The notes: a model not told the origin generated them from the sequence alone. Positions 1-6,538 are shown, counted from the stretch's first letter. The stretch: 13,017 bases of DNA from Candidatus Brocadiia bacterium (GCA_016782825.1 JADHXT010000062.1:1-13017); one strand, 5' to 3'. Numbers and translations: made by a program.

Positions 1-32
1 AGGCTCCAATACATCCTGAAGAGCTGTCGCGG

Positions 33-55
33 GGCCATTGGGTCGTCCCGTGGCC
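33..55 (+). terminator. Hairpin upstream of the aldolase gene, possible terminator of an upstream gene
   Basis: GGCCA (33-37) pairs with TGGCC (51-55), and inside it GGG (40-42) pairs with CCC (47-49) around a 4-nt TCGT loop. A pyrimidine-rich stretch (TCTCACCTCTCT) follows, but there is no T run. It may end transcription from a gene left of the window or be part of the aldolase leader. No coding sequence can be supported in bases 1-90. Confidence 0.3.
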
Positions 56-90
56 TCTCACCTCTCTGCTATGGTGGAAGGAGACTGCCA

Positions 91-1113
91 ATGCCACTCG
101 TCCCGATGCGTCAGTTGCTCGATCATGCGGCCGAGAACGACTACGGCATCGCCGCGTTCAACGTCAACAACATGGAGCAGATCCAGGCCATCATGATGGC
201 TGCCGAGGAGACCGATAGCCCGGTCATCATCCAGGCCTCGCGCGGCGCGCGGGCGTACACCAACGACGCCTACCTGCGCCACCTCATGCTCGCCGCGGCC
301 GAGCTCTACCCGAAGATCCCCATCGTCATGCACCTCGACCACGGCAACAGCTTCGGCACGTGCATGAGCTCCATGGCCCAGGGCTTCACCTCGGTGATGA
401 TGGACGGCTCGCTGGCCGAAGACGGCAAGACGCCGAACGACTACGAGGCCAACGTGGCCGTCACGGCCAAGGTGGTCGAATCGGCCCACGCCATCGGTGT
501 GACCGTCGAGGGCGAGCTCGGTTGCCTGGGCGGCATCGAGGACGGCCACGGCGCCGGCCTCAGCCAGCAAGAGGCCATGGCCCACCTCACCGACCCCGAC
601 CAGGCCGGCGAGTTCTGCGAGCGCACCAAGGTCGACGCACTCGCCGTCGCCATCGGCACCAGCCACGGCGCCTACAAGTTCACCCGCAAGCCCACCGGCG
701 ACGTGCTGCGCATGGACGTCATCGAGGCCATCCACGCCAAGATGCCCAACACCCACATGGTCATGCACGGCTCGTCGGCCGTCCCGGCCCGGCTGGTCGA
801 GATCATCAACCAGTACGGCGGCGGCATGAAGCAGGCCTACGGCGTGCCGATCGAAGAGGTGCAGCGCGGCATCAAGAGCGGCGTCCGCAAGGTGAACGTG
901 GACACCGACAACCGCCTGGCCATCACCGGCGCCATCCGCAAGATCTTTGCCGAGAATAACGCCGAGTTCGACCCCCGCAAGTACCTCGGCCCCGCCCGCG
1001 AGGCGATGAAGGTCGAATGTGCCCATCGCATGGTCGCTTTCGGCCAGGCCGGCCACGCCGGCGAGATCGAGCCCATCACCTGCTCCACGATGGTGGACTT
1101 CTACAAGGACTGA
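91..1113 (+). CDS. fba: Class II fructose-bisphosphate aldolase
   Basis: This 340-aa cytoplasmic enzyme cleaves fructose 1,6-bisphosphate to dihydroxyacetone phosphate and glyceraldehyde 3-phosphate, or catalyses the reverse, in glycolysis, gluconeogenesis or the Calvin cycle. The whole length matches the zinc-dependent class II family. HLDHG at 81-85 gives the catalytic Asp83 and zinc ligand His84. VEGELG at 139-144 holds the conserved acidic pair, SHG gives His192 and MHGSS gives His226 as the other zinc ligands. NVDTDNR at 269-275 is the substrate-phosphate/cation loop. The length and the long C-terminal part (KYLGPAREAM, then CAHRMVAFG) resemble the roughly 345-aa subtype often labelled Calvin-cycle aldolase. 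The subtype call is inference, because no other Calvin-cycle gene is visible. The ATG at 91 is supported by AAGGAG at 78-83, 7 nt upstream. The gene appears to stand alone, ending at a hairpin. Confidence 0.96.
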   Translation: MPLVPMRQLLDHAAENDYGIAAFNVNNMEQIQAIMMAAEETDSPVIIQASRGARAYTNDAYLRHLMLAAAELYPKIPIVMHLDHGNSFGTCMSSMAQGFTSVMMDGSLAEDGKTPNDYEANVAVTAKVVESAHAIGVTVEGELGCLGGIEDGHGAGLSQQEAMAHLTDPDQAGEFCERTKVDALAVAIGTSHGAYKFTRKPTGDVLRMDVIEAIHAKMPNTHMVMHGSSAVPARLVEIINQYGGGMKQAYGVPIEEVQRGIKSGVRKVNVDTDNRLAITGAIRKIFAENNAEFDPRKYLGPAREAMKVECAHRMVAFGQAGHAGEIEPITCSTMVDFYKD

Positions 1114-1138
1114 GCCACGGCCCTTACGCGACGCTTTG

Positions 1139-1175
1139 CGACCCTCCCCGACGCCACGACCGTGGGGGAGGGTCG
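1139..1175 (+). terminator. Strong hairpin, probable terminator of fba
   Basis: CGACCCTCCCC (1139-1149) pairs perfectly over 11 bp with GGGGAGGGTCG (1165-1175). Within the loop, CACG (1155-1158) can pair with CGTG (1161-1164), making one near-continuous stem. The hairpin lies 26 nt after the fba stop and before the next promoter. The tail (TGTCGTTCT) is T-containing but is not a clean U-tract, so efficiency is uncertain. Confidence 0.65.
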
Positions 1176-1200
1176 TGTCGTTCTGCGGCGCCGCGAGAGC

Positions 1201-1229
1201 TTGACACGGCGCGGCGAGCGCACTATAGT
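1201..1229 (+). promoter_or_regulatory. Sigma-70 promoter of the aldo/keto reductase gene
   Basis: The perfect -35 element TTGACA (1201-1206) is separated by exactly 17 nt from TATAGT (1224-1229). The expected transcription start is near 1236, giving a leader of about 70 nt. A perfect 10-bp palindrome, GCGGCGCCGC (1185-1194), sits 6 nt upstream of the -35 and could be an operator, though in G+C-rich DNA it may be chance. Confidence 0.8.
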
Positions 1230-1305
1230 GTACAGGAGTTCACGACGGGCCGTGGCCATGGGGACCTGATTGACTCGGGGCAGGAAGCAGCAAAGGAGAT
1301 CGAGT

Positions 1306-2385
1306 GTGAGTGCGGACATGAACCGGCGAAGCTTCATGCAGCATGGCGCGGTCGCCGTCGGCGGCCTGGCGGCAGGGATGGCCGGCAACTTCGTTGCGTC
1401 GGCAGCGGACGAGGCGGACATCAAGAAGACCCGCAGCTACAACGCGGAGATGGAGTACCGCCGGCTGGGCTCCACCGGCCTCTGGGTATCCGCCGTGTGC
1501 TTCGGCGGCCACTGGAAACGCGTCGGCCAGGTGACCGGCCAGCCCATCCCCGGCGTCAGCTTGCCCAAGACGGCAACGGCCATGGCAGCCCTCCGCAAGA
1601 ACCGCTACGACGTGATGACCCGCTGCATCGAGCGCGGCATCAACTACGTGGACGCCTGCACCGAGGCCGAGGTGTCCGTCTACGGCCCGGCGCTCAAAGG
1701 CCGTCGCGACAAGATGTACTTCGGCTTCGCCATGTGGCCGAAGTGTCCTCGCAAAGCGAAATGGTGCAAGGCCGAGGCGCTGCTGGCGACGCTGGAGGAG
1801 GGCATGAAGTTGGCGCAGGTGGACTACGTGGACGTGTGGCGTCCCGTGTGCAGCACGCCCGGCAAGCACTCCGAGGCGGACGAGCAGGAGTTCATCAAGG
1901 CCTTCGTGAAGGCCAAGGAGCAGGGCAAGGTGCGGTTCGCCGGCGTCTCGTCCCACGGTCGCCTGTGGCTCAAGCGCCTGTGCGAGACCTATCCCGAGCA
2001 CTTCCAGGCCCTCTGCTTCCCCTACACCGCCAACTCGAAGGAGCTGCCGAAGGACAGCCTCTTCGATACCGTGCGGAAGCACGACATCGGCACCTTCGGT
2101 ATCAAGCCCTTCGGCGGTGGCTCGCTCTTCCGCGGCGCCAAGACCCCCGACGAGATGATGAAGCGCGCGCGCCTGGCCATCCGCTACATCCTCGGCAACC
2201 CCGCCATCACCGCGCCCATCCCCGGCCTCGCCTCGCAGGATGAGGTGGACAACATGGCCGAGGCCGTCAAGGAGCGCCGCAAGCTCGACACGGCAGAACA
2301 GGCCGAGCTCGATGCCGTCACCCAGGAGATGTGGGCCACCCTGCCGGCGGAGTACGAGTGGCTCAAGGATTGGGAATACGTGTAG
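1306..2385 (+). CDS. Tat-exported, divergent aldo/keto reductase family protein
   Basis: The predicted 359-aa protein starts at GTG 1306, chosen because AAAGGAG (1292-1298) lies 7 nt upstream. An ATG four codons later is less well spaced. The N-terminus has a twin-arginine signal (NRRSFMQ at 6-12, hydrophobic stretch 14-33, ending ASAA), so export folded with a cofactor is likely. The body begins with the family's RRLGSTGLWVS (52-62) and continues through RGINYVD (110-116), GVSSHGR and the late GIKPFGGGSLF and AITAPIPGL segments, which fit an NADPH-type TIM barrel. The catalytic tetrad is poorly kept. Asp116 is present, but the position five residues later, normally Tyr, is Ala121, and the usual LLH after DYVD reads VWRPV. 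The substrate is unknown. The gene has its own promoter, and a hairpin separates it from the downstream cytochrome gene. Confidence 0.85.
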   Translation: MSADMNRRSFMQHGAVAVGGLAAGMAGNFVASAADEADIKKTRSYNAEMEYRRLGSTGLWVSAVCFGGHWKRVGQVTGQPIPGVSLPKTATAMAALRKNRYDVMTRCIERGINYVDACTEAEVSVYGPALKGRRDKMYFGFAMWPKCPRKAKWCKAEALLATLEEGMKLAQVDYVDVWRPVCSTPGKHSEADEQEFIKAFVKAKEQGKVRFAGVSSHGRLWLKRLCETYPEHFQALCFPYTANSKELPKDSLFDTVRKHDIGTFGIKPFGGGSLFRGAKTPDEMMKRARLAIRYILGNPAITAPIPGLASQDEVDNMAEAVKERRKLDTAEQAELDAVTQEMWATLPAEYEWLKDWEYV

Positions 2386-2424
2386 CCGCACGCCGCCGTC
2401 CGCAGGCGAGAGCGGCCGAACCTG

Positions 2425-2471
2425 ACCGGCCGGCCTCGGGGTCGCTGCAAAGTGCCCCGGCGCCGGCCGGT
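2425..2471 (+). terminator. Long hairpin between reductase and cytochrome genes
   Basis: Bases 2425-2441 (starting ACCGGCCGGC, ending CGGGG) pair with 2455-2471 (CCCCG, then GCCGGCCGGT) at 15 of 17 positions, around a 13-nt loop. It lies 40 nt after the reductase stop and 12 nt before the cytochrome Shine-Dalgarno. It could terminate or attenuate transcription into the cytochrome gene. There is no T-tract, only TTGTCAT. No separate promoter for the cytochrome gene was found. Confidence 0.45.
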
Positions 2472-2496
2472 TGTCATCGTACGGAGGAATGAGGGC

Positions 2497-3453
2497 GTGG
2501 GCGACCAGCCGAAGGCGAAGGGCAGGAAACGTCGTCGCCCCTATCTCATCGGGTTCTTACTGGCCATGGCGCTGGGCCTCGGCGGCTTCCTGGTCCTCGA
2601 GGCGGCCATGGGGCCGCTGTCGACGGCCGAGTTCTGCGCGTCGTGCCATGAGATGAACGAGGTAGTCGAGAGCTGGAAGCAGTCCCCGCACCACACGAAC
2701 GCGAGCGGGGTGAGGGTCACGTGTGTGGCCTGCCATCTGCCGCCTCGGGAGAACTACGTCGCCCACGTGACGGCCAAGGCGTGGACCGGGACAAAGGACG
2801 TGTGGCAGCACTATCTCGGCAGCTACGATGCCGACGCGGCGCGCCAGCACGTGCGGCGCACGCTCCCCAGCCAGCGGTGCGTGCGCTGCCACGGCAACCT
2901 GCTCGGGCAGCCCAGCTCGGTGCCCGTGGCCATCGTCCACCAGGCTTCCCTCGACCAGCCGGGCAACGCGCACTACCGGTGCGTGGCCTGCCACGACTCC
3001 CTCCACGGCCCCAAGAAGGCACCCGCCAGGGAAGCCAAGCCGTACCCCGAGGCCGACAACTCCTACTGCTACGTGTGCCACCTGAACTTCCAGGCCGAGG
3101 AGTTTGCCAACGTCCACCTCGCCGCCGGCATCAGTTGCGACCGCTGCCACGGCATATCCGAGGCGCACATGGACGACGAGGAAGGGCTCCACGCCCCCGA
3201 CATAATGTTCGCCAAGGCGAAGGTCAACGCCTCGTGCATGACCGCCGACTGTCACCCCAAGGAGGGGATGGCCCAGGAGATTGGCCATCGCCCCTTCTTC
3301 GCCGAGGCCACCCCACAGCACGCCCACTGCACCGACTGCCACGGCAAGCACAAGGTGGACGTCCGCCACCGCCAGTGGGACAAAGAGACGCGGAAACTCA
3401 TCTGGACCGACGGCGTGCGCCTCAAGCCCGAAGGCGATGGCATGGGCATGTGA
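2497..3453 (+). CDS. Membrane-anchored octaheme cytochrome c, NapC/NrfH-type quinol dehydrogenase
   Basis: The 318-aa product probably takes electrons from membrane quinol and passes them to periplasmic partners. A basic N-terminus (KAKGRKRRR) precedes one membrane helix (about 16-38), with the rest outside. Seven CxxCH heme sites have their first Cys at 47, 76, 128, 162, 191, 214 and 278, and one longer CX4CH site spans 247-253, giving eight hemes. The first site reads CASCHEM, matching the CxxCHxM pattern in which NrfH uses the Met as ligand of heme 1. The first four sites plus the helix resemble a NapC/NirT/NrfH tetraheme unit, and the other four form an extension. Start GTG 2497 is chosen for GGAGG (2483-2487), 9 nt upstream. 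A longer frame from GTG 2452 has no ribosome site and begins inside the hairpin. No terminal reductase gene is adjacent. Confidence 0.88.
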   Translation: MGDQPKAKGRKRRRPYLIGFLLAMALGLGGFLVLEAAMGPLSTAEFCASCHEMNEVVESWKQSPHHTNASGVRVTCVACHLPPRENYVAHVTAKAWTGTKDVWQHYLGSYDADAARQHVRRTLPSQRCVRCHGNLLGQPSSVPVAIVHQASLDQPGNAHYRCVACHDSLHGPKKAPAREAKPYPEADNSYCYVCHLNFQAEEFANVHLAAGISCDRCHGISEAHMDDEEGLHAPDIMFAKAKVNASCMTADCHPKEGMAQEIGHRPFFAEATPQHAHCTDCHGKHKVDVRHRQWDKETRKLIWTDGVRLKPEGDGMGM

Positions 3454-3462
3454 GGAAAAACC

Positions 3463-3483
3463 GTAACGCGTGACGCGTGATCA
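3463..3483 (+). repeat. Period-7 tandem array (GTRACGC unit)
   Basis: The units are GTAACGC (3463-3469), GTGACGC (3470-3476) and a degenerate GTGATCA (3477-3483), starting 9 nt after the cytochrome stop. The same heptamer occurs in the array at the end of dinG (12007-12034). Confidence 0.6.
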
Positions 3484-3494
3484 GATAGGGTAAT

Positions 3495-3522
3495 TGTGGG
3501 CGGGGTCTCCGTGCCCCGCGTC
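3495..3522 (+). repeat. Dispersed 28-nt hairpin repeat, copy 1
   Basis: GCGGGG (3500-3505) pairs with CCCCGC (3514-3519), with an added T-G pair, inside flanks TGTGG and GTC shared with two other copies. It is 22/28 identical to 6583-6610 and keeps the stem by a compensatory C-G to G-C change. It lies downstream of the cytochrome gene and may also act as a terminator. Confidence 0.65.
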
Positions 3523-3556
3523 ACCAGCCGATAGCTGACAGCTTCCTCTCTCCCCC

Positions 3557-3585
3557 TTGCACCGCGCGGGGCCGCGGCGTATGAT
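3557..3585 (+). promoter_or_regulatory. Sigma-70 promoter of the amidohydrolase gene
   Basis: TTGCAC (3557-3562), a 17-nt spacer and TATGAT (3580-3585) give an expected transcript start near 3592 and a leader of about 27 nt. The -10 box is bracketed by two CCGCGG sites (3572-3577 and 3587-3592), which are self-complementary and could pair or bind a regulator. Confidence 0.65.
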
Positions 3586-3618
3586 CCCGCGGGGCCACCC
3601 GCGTGCAAGGAGCCGCCC

Positions 3619-4500
3619 ATGCTCATCGACGTCCACGCCCACATCGGCCGCATCGGCCACCGCCGCACCGACACCCTCTCCGCCGCCCAACTCGTCGCCA
3701 AGATGGACGCCTGGGGCATCGACCGCGCCTGCGTCCTCCCCCTGGCCGACTGCCCCGAGGGATGGTACCTGCACAACACCACGGACGACGTGCTCGCCGC
3801 CTGCGCCGCCTTCCCCGACCGCCTCATCCCCTTCTGCCTCGTGGACCCCCGCTTCGGCGACGCCACGCCCCGCACCGACTTCGGCGACCTGCTGGCCGAA
3901 TACCGCGAGCGCGGCTGCGTGGGCATCGGCGAGTTCATCCCCAACCTGCCGTTCGACGACCCGCTGTGCATGAATCTCTACCGCCAGGCCGGCGAGGCCG
4001 GCCTCCCCGTCCTCTTCGACCTGACCGCCACCCTCGACCACGGCTACGGCGTGGTGGACGACCCCGGCCTGTCGCGACTCGAGCGCGCACTGCGGGAGTG
4101 TGGCGACACCGCGTTCATCGGCCACGGCCCGGCCTTCTGGTCGGAGATCAGCGCAAGTGTGCCCGAAGCCGAGCGCGGCGGCTATCCGCAGGGACCCGTC
4201 GTGGGGGAGGGCGCCGTGCCGCGGCTCATGGGCGCCCACCCAAACCTCTGGGCCGACCTGTCGGCCGGCAGCGGCCACAACGCCATCACCCGCGACCCCG
4301 CCTTCGGCCTCGCCTTCCTCCACCGCTTCCAGGACAAGCTGCTCTTTGGCACCGACGTGCTCCGTCACGACCAGGCCGCCGACGACGTGCCCATCGTGGC
4401 CACCTTCCAGAGCATCCGCGACGAGGGAGCGCTCGGCGCCGCCGCCTGCGAAAAGATCGCCCACGCCAACGCCGTCCGCCTCTTCGGCCTGGACGCGTGA
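3619..4500 (+). CDS. Amidohydrolase-2 family TIM-barrel metal-dependent hydrolase
   Basis: The 293-aa cytoplasmic protein is of the Amidohydro_2 (ACMSD-like) type, whose members hydrolyse or decarboxylate small organic acids and lactones at a metal centre. It starts directly with the beta-1 metal motif HAH (6-8). Other matches are the PDRLIPFCLVDPR segment (66-78), GIGEF with Glu105 at the end of beta-4, IGHG with His169, and FGTD with Asp246 at the end of beta-8. The beta-5 His common in the family is not obvious: LPVLFDLTA (129-137) has Asp where His is expected, with His141 nearby. The length is typical. AAGGAG (3607-3612) lies 6 nt before the ATG, and a promoter sits just upstream. It seems to be a single-gene unit, so the neighbours give no substrate. 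Overlapping frames in this G+C-rich stretch lack the motifs. Confidence 0.85.
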   Translation: MLIDVHAHIGRIGHRRTDTLSAAQLVAKMDAWGIDRACVLPLADCPEGWYLHNTTDDVLAACAAFPDRLIPFCLVDPRFGDATPRTDFGDLLAEYRERGCVGIGEFIPNLPFDDPLCMNLYRQAGEAGLPVLFDLTATLDHGYGVVDDPGLSRLERALRECGDTAFIGHGPAFWSEISASVPEAERGGYPQGPVVGEGAVPRLMGAHPNLWADLSAGSGHNAITRDPAFGLAFLHRFQDKLLFGTDVLRHDQAADDVPIVATFQSIRDEGALGAAACEKIAHANAVRLFGLDA

Positions 4501-4521
4501 AATCCCCTTCCTCGCTGAGTG

Positions 4522-4649
4522 CGGGGAACACGCCACGTGATCACGGGAGCCAGGAGTGGCACGATCCTTGACACGCCCTGTCCCATGGCGTATCCTCTGC
4601 CTGGAGTGGAGGGGGTAACCCTGGAGGAAATCACGTGTAGTGTTCCCCG
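4522..4649 (+). repeat. Inverted-repeat-bounded 128-bp element carrying a promoter
   Basis: The left arm CGGGGAACACGCCACGTGAT (4522-4541) and right arm ATCACGTGTAGTGTTCCCCG (4630-4649) are inverted repeats matching at 18 of 20 positions, around 88 bp. The interior contains a complete sigma-70 promoter reading rightward. The left arm runs into the palindrome CGTGATCACG (4536-4545). The right arm is preceded by GGAGG (4623-4627) and a GTG-TAG start-stop pair (4635-4640). Size and shape resemble a miniature inverted-repeat element. No target-site duplication is clear. Confidence 0.55.
4568..4596 (+). promoter_or_regulatory. Sigma-70 promoter of the HEAT-repeat lipoprotein gene
   Basis: TTGACA (4568-4573), a 17-nt spacer and TATCCT (4591-4596) predict a start near 4603. 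That leaves an untranslated leader of about 200 nt before the ATG at 4800, which contains the right inverted-repeat arm and two hairpins. Confidence 0.7.
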
Positions 4650-4721
4650 AATGCCAGATGGTCAAGGATGGTGCTGAAACCCTCGAAGGAATGCAGAGCC
4701 AATGATCGGATCGTACGCGAT

Positions 4722-4757
4722 TCCGGTAAGGCCGCCGACAACGGCGGCCCCACCGGA
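4722..4757 (+). promoter_or_regulatory. Structured hairpin in the HEAT gene leader
   Basis: TCCGGT (4722-4727) pairs with ACCGGA (4752-4757), and GGCCGCC (4730-4736) pairs with GGCGGCC (4743-4749). This makes 13 perfect pairs with one symmetric AA/CC internal loop and a GACAAC hexaloop. There is no T-tract, so it looks more like an RNA structure than a terminator. Confidence 0.5.
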
Positions 4758-4775
4758 GCGGTTCATCCGTGGCGT

Positions 4776-4795
4776 TGCGTACAGAGAGGAACGCA
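4776..4795 (+). promoter_or_regulatory. Small hairpin presenting the HEAT gene ribosome-binding site
   Basis: TGCGT (4776-4780) pairs with ACGCA (4791-4795), putting the Shine-Dalgarno AGAGAGGA (4783-4790) in the 10-nt loop. The ATG follows at 4800, 9 nt after AGGA. The five-pair stem is weak and may be chance. Confidence 0.3.
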
Positions 4796-4799
4796 TTGT

Positions 4800-6272
4800 A
4801 TGAGCAAATCCATAGCCATGCTTGCACTCGCGATTGCCTTTCTATCCTCAGGATGTTCTAGCGCCAGAGATCCTGTGACCGTGGATATACCTACGGTGCC
4901 CTTCTCTCAAGACATCGTCCTCGAACCAGGCGATGCCCACACGTTCATCCTGCCAAACGGCAAGTCAGTGGCCGTGTGGTGCAAGAGGAACACAGGGATC
5001 GTGGCAGCAATTGCGCAGAGCGACATTGGGTTTGAGTACGGCGAGAAGCCATTCAAGCAGCTGAAAAGCGAGAAGATTCAGCTGCCGGACGGCGGCACCA
5101 CAGCCGGCGAGTATCTTTCGTACATACGCTCGGGAGGGGTCTATGACGGCGGTTTTGGCAACCCATCCGAGTATATTCTGTACGTCAAGCAGTATCGGAT
5201 CAGCCTGAAGGAAACAGAAATCGGCGACCGTGGCCTCCGAATGACAGTTTCTGTTCGGCTAGCCACTGTGAAGGAACAAGTGAGTGCCAAGGACGAAGTG
5301 GATTTCTATATCAAACGCCTCCAGTCGCCTGACCCCGACACTCAGTTGGATGCCATGGAGGAACTCCGAATGCTGCTGATGCTCGGCAGCATGTATGCTA
5401 AGCCCCGATGGAAAGAGATCATTGAAGCAATACGCCCGCTTTCGGCTAGCGCCAACGAAGAGGTCAAGTCCAAAGCTGTGGAGGGGCTTCTAGTCTTGGG
5501 TGACGAGAAGTCAATAATGGATGTGATTCTGCCCGAGCCGAAGGGCAAGTGGCGAACGCCGGAAGGCGCGTCCTCCCTTGCCACCTATAGCAAGCACTTC
5601 GGGAAGGACAGAATATACGAGAAAGTCCTTCCTTTCCTGGAATCAAAGGATGCCGAGCTGTTCCGGTTTGGTATGGCTTTCTTCTCACAGGTAGAGCATC
5701 AGCCTGCGAAACCGTACATGAAGAAAGCCCTCCAGAGCGAACAGGCGGACGTCAGGTTGCGCGCGTTCCAGGCGCTCCTCGATCTCCGCGGAGACCAACG
5801 GAAGATGGCTCGTCTCGTCAACAGCATGCTTGATGATAAAAGCAGAGAAGTACTGAGAGAGGCATTGCGCGAAGCTGGTCGATACAACGAGCTGATCCCG
5901 CCTGGCCAGATATGCAAACATCTGAAGCATGAGGATGAAGAGATCCGACACATGGCGGCTTACGCTCTCGACTGCTGCAGGAATCCTCAGGTGATAGAGC
6001 CCCTTCTGGACGCAACGAGAGACGAGAAGGCAACGGTCAGAGAACAGGCGGCCGTGTCACTAGGACGGATTGGTGCTCCAGCCGCCTATGCTCGGCTGGT
6101 GGAGTTATTGAAGGATCCGGATGCAGACGTACGAGAATCGGCGATAAACGGTCTGCGTTGGTTCGGAGATCCAAAGGCGATTCCCGAGATTGAGGGACTG
6201 AAAGGGAACGACCCTGACGAGAGTGTGAGGAAGATGGCGAGACGTACGATCCGGGAGCTTTCCCAACGCTGA
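4800..6272 (+). CDS. HEAT-repeat lipoprotein
   Basis: The 490-aa protein starts at ATG 4800. The frame is open for 44 more codons upstream, but this start has the ribosome site (AGGA at 4787-4790) and begins a signal peptide: MSKS, a hydrophobic run from 5-15, then SSGC with Cys19 as the likely lipidated residue. The lipobox is loose, with Ser rather than Leu at -3. Residues 20 to about 150 form an unrecognised beta-rich domain. From about 160 to the end the protein is helical. The last roughly 100 residues are clear HEAT/PBS-lyase-type repeats: IRHMAAYALD, VREQAAVSLGRIG, VRESAINGLRWFGD and VRKMARRTI, each preceded by a PLL or LVELL helix. Such repeats usually bind other proteins, so an envelope scaffold is inferred. 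Its base composition is poorer in G+C than its neighbours: 32/60 at 5341-5400 and 29/60 at 5581-5640, against 46/60 at 11401-11460 in dinG. Confidence 0.8.
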   Translation: MSKSIAMLALAIAFLSSGCSSARDPVTVDIPTVPFSQDIVLEPGDAHTFILPNGKSVAVWCKRNTGIVAAIAQSDIGFEYGEKPFKQLKSEKIQLPDGGTTAGEYLSYIRSGGVYDGGFGNPSEYILYVKQYRISLKETEIGDRGLRMTVSVRLATVKEQVSAKDEVDFYIKRLQSPDPDTQLDAMEELRMLLMLGSMYAKPRWKEIIEAIRPLSASANEEVKSKAVEGLLVLGDEKSIMDVILPEPKGKWRTPEGASSLATYSKHFGKDRIYEKVLPFLESKDAELFRFGMAFFSQVEHQPAKPYMKKALQSEQADVRLRAFQALLDLRGDQRKMARLVNSMLDDKSREVLREALREAGRYNELIPPGQICKHLKHEDEEIRHMAAYALDCCRNPQVIEPLLDATRDEKATVREQAAVSLGRIGAPAAYARLVELLKDPDADVRESAINGLRWFGDPKAIPEIEGLKGNDPDESVRKMARRTIRELSQR

Positions 6273-6316
6273 TGCGCGAGAGAAACGCCCAGTAATTGCA
6301 TGCACGCGGACGGGAT

Positions 6317-6343
6317 ACACTGCGCCGCTTCGCTATGCAGTGT
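6317..6343 (+). terminator. Hairpin after the HEAT lipoprotein gene
   Basis: ACACTGC (6317-6323) pairs perfectly over 7 bp with GCAGTGT (6337-6343) around a 13-nt loop, 44 nt after the stop codon. No T-tract follows (CCCCGC). It is a possible rho-independent-like terminator of low certainty. Confidence 0.4.
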
Positions 6344-6400
6344 CCCCGCAGGTGATGCAGCCGTTCGACTGCGGGAAGGATGACATGGCAGCTGAACTGA

Positions 6401-6428
6401 GACGCAGGATGGGGACATCCCGCCCACA
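6401..6428 (-). repeat. Dispersed 28-nt hairpin repeat, copy 2 (inverted)
   Basis: Read on the minus strand, this copy is 23/28 identical to 6583-6610. Two stem pairs have changed on both sides (C-G to G-C, G-C to A-T) and a third has become a G-T wobble, so the seven-pair stem with loop GTCCCC survives. Together with copy 3 it forms an inverted pair 154 bp apart. Confidence 0.65.
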
Positions 6429-6436
6429 CAGAAGGA

Positions 6437-6470
6437 GTGAGAGGGACAAGTGACGAGTGAAAGGGGAAGA
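6437..6470 (+). repeat. GTGA-based short tandem array
   Basis: GTGAGAG, GGACAA, GTGACGA (6450-6456), GTGAAAG (6457-6463) and GGGAAGA (6464-6470) follow one another with an approximately 7-nt period. GTGAAAGGGGAAG recurs exactly at 8648-8660. Confidence 0.45.
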
Positions 6471-6538
6471 AACCGCGTCGCCTTCCCAGCAGTCGCGTGT
6501 GGCATCGCGTTCGGAGGCCAGCGTTCACGCTGTCTCCT

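Noticed and set aside
70..75. TATGGT as a -10 box for the aldolase gene, with TG extension
   Set aside because: The start would fall in the Shine-Dalgarno sequence and there is no -35 at proper spacing, so the promoter is probably left of the window.
58..1056. Long minus-strand reading frame opposite the aldolase gene
   Set aside because: It mirrors fba codon bias, is low in complexity and shows no motif. The plus strand has all aldolase active-site residues.
3603..4571. Alternative plus-strand frame overlapping the amidohydrolase
   Set aside because: It is Arg/Pro-rich and repetitive with no motif, whereas the frame at 3619 has metal-binding residues and a ribosome site.
4668..4799. Extended N-terminus for the HEAT protein from ATG 4668
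   Set aside because: The extension crosses the leader hairpin, has no ribosome site and would bury the signal peptide.
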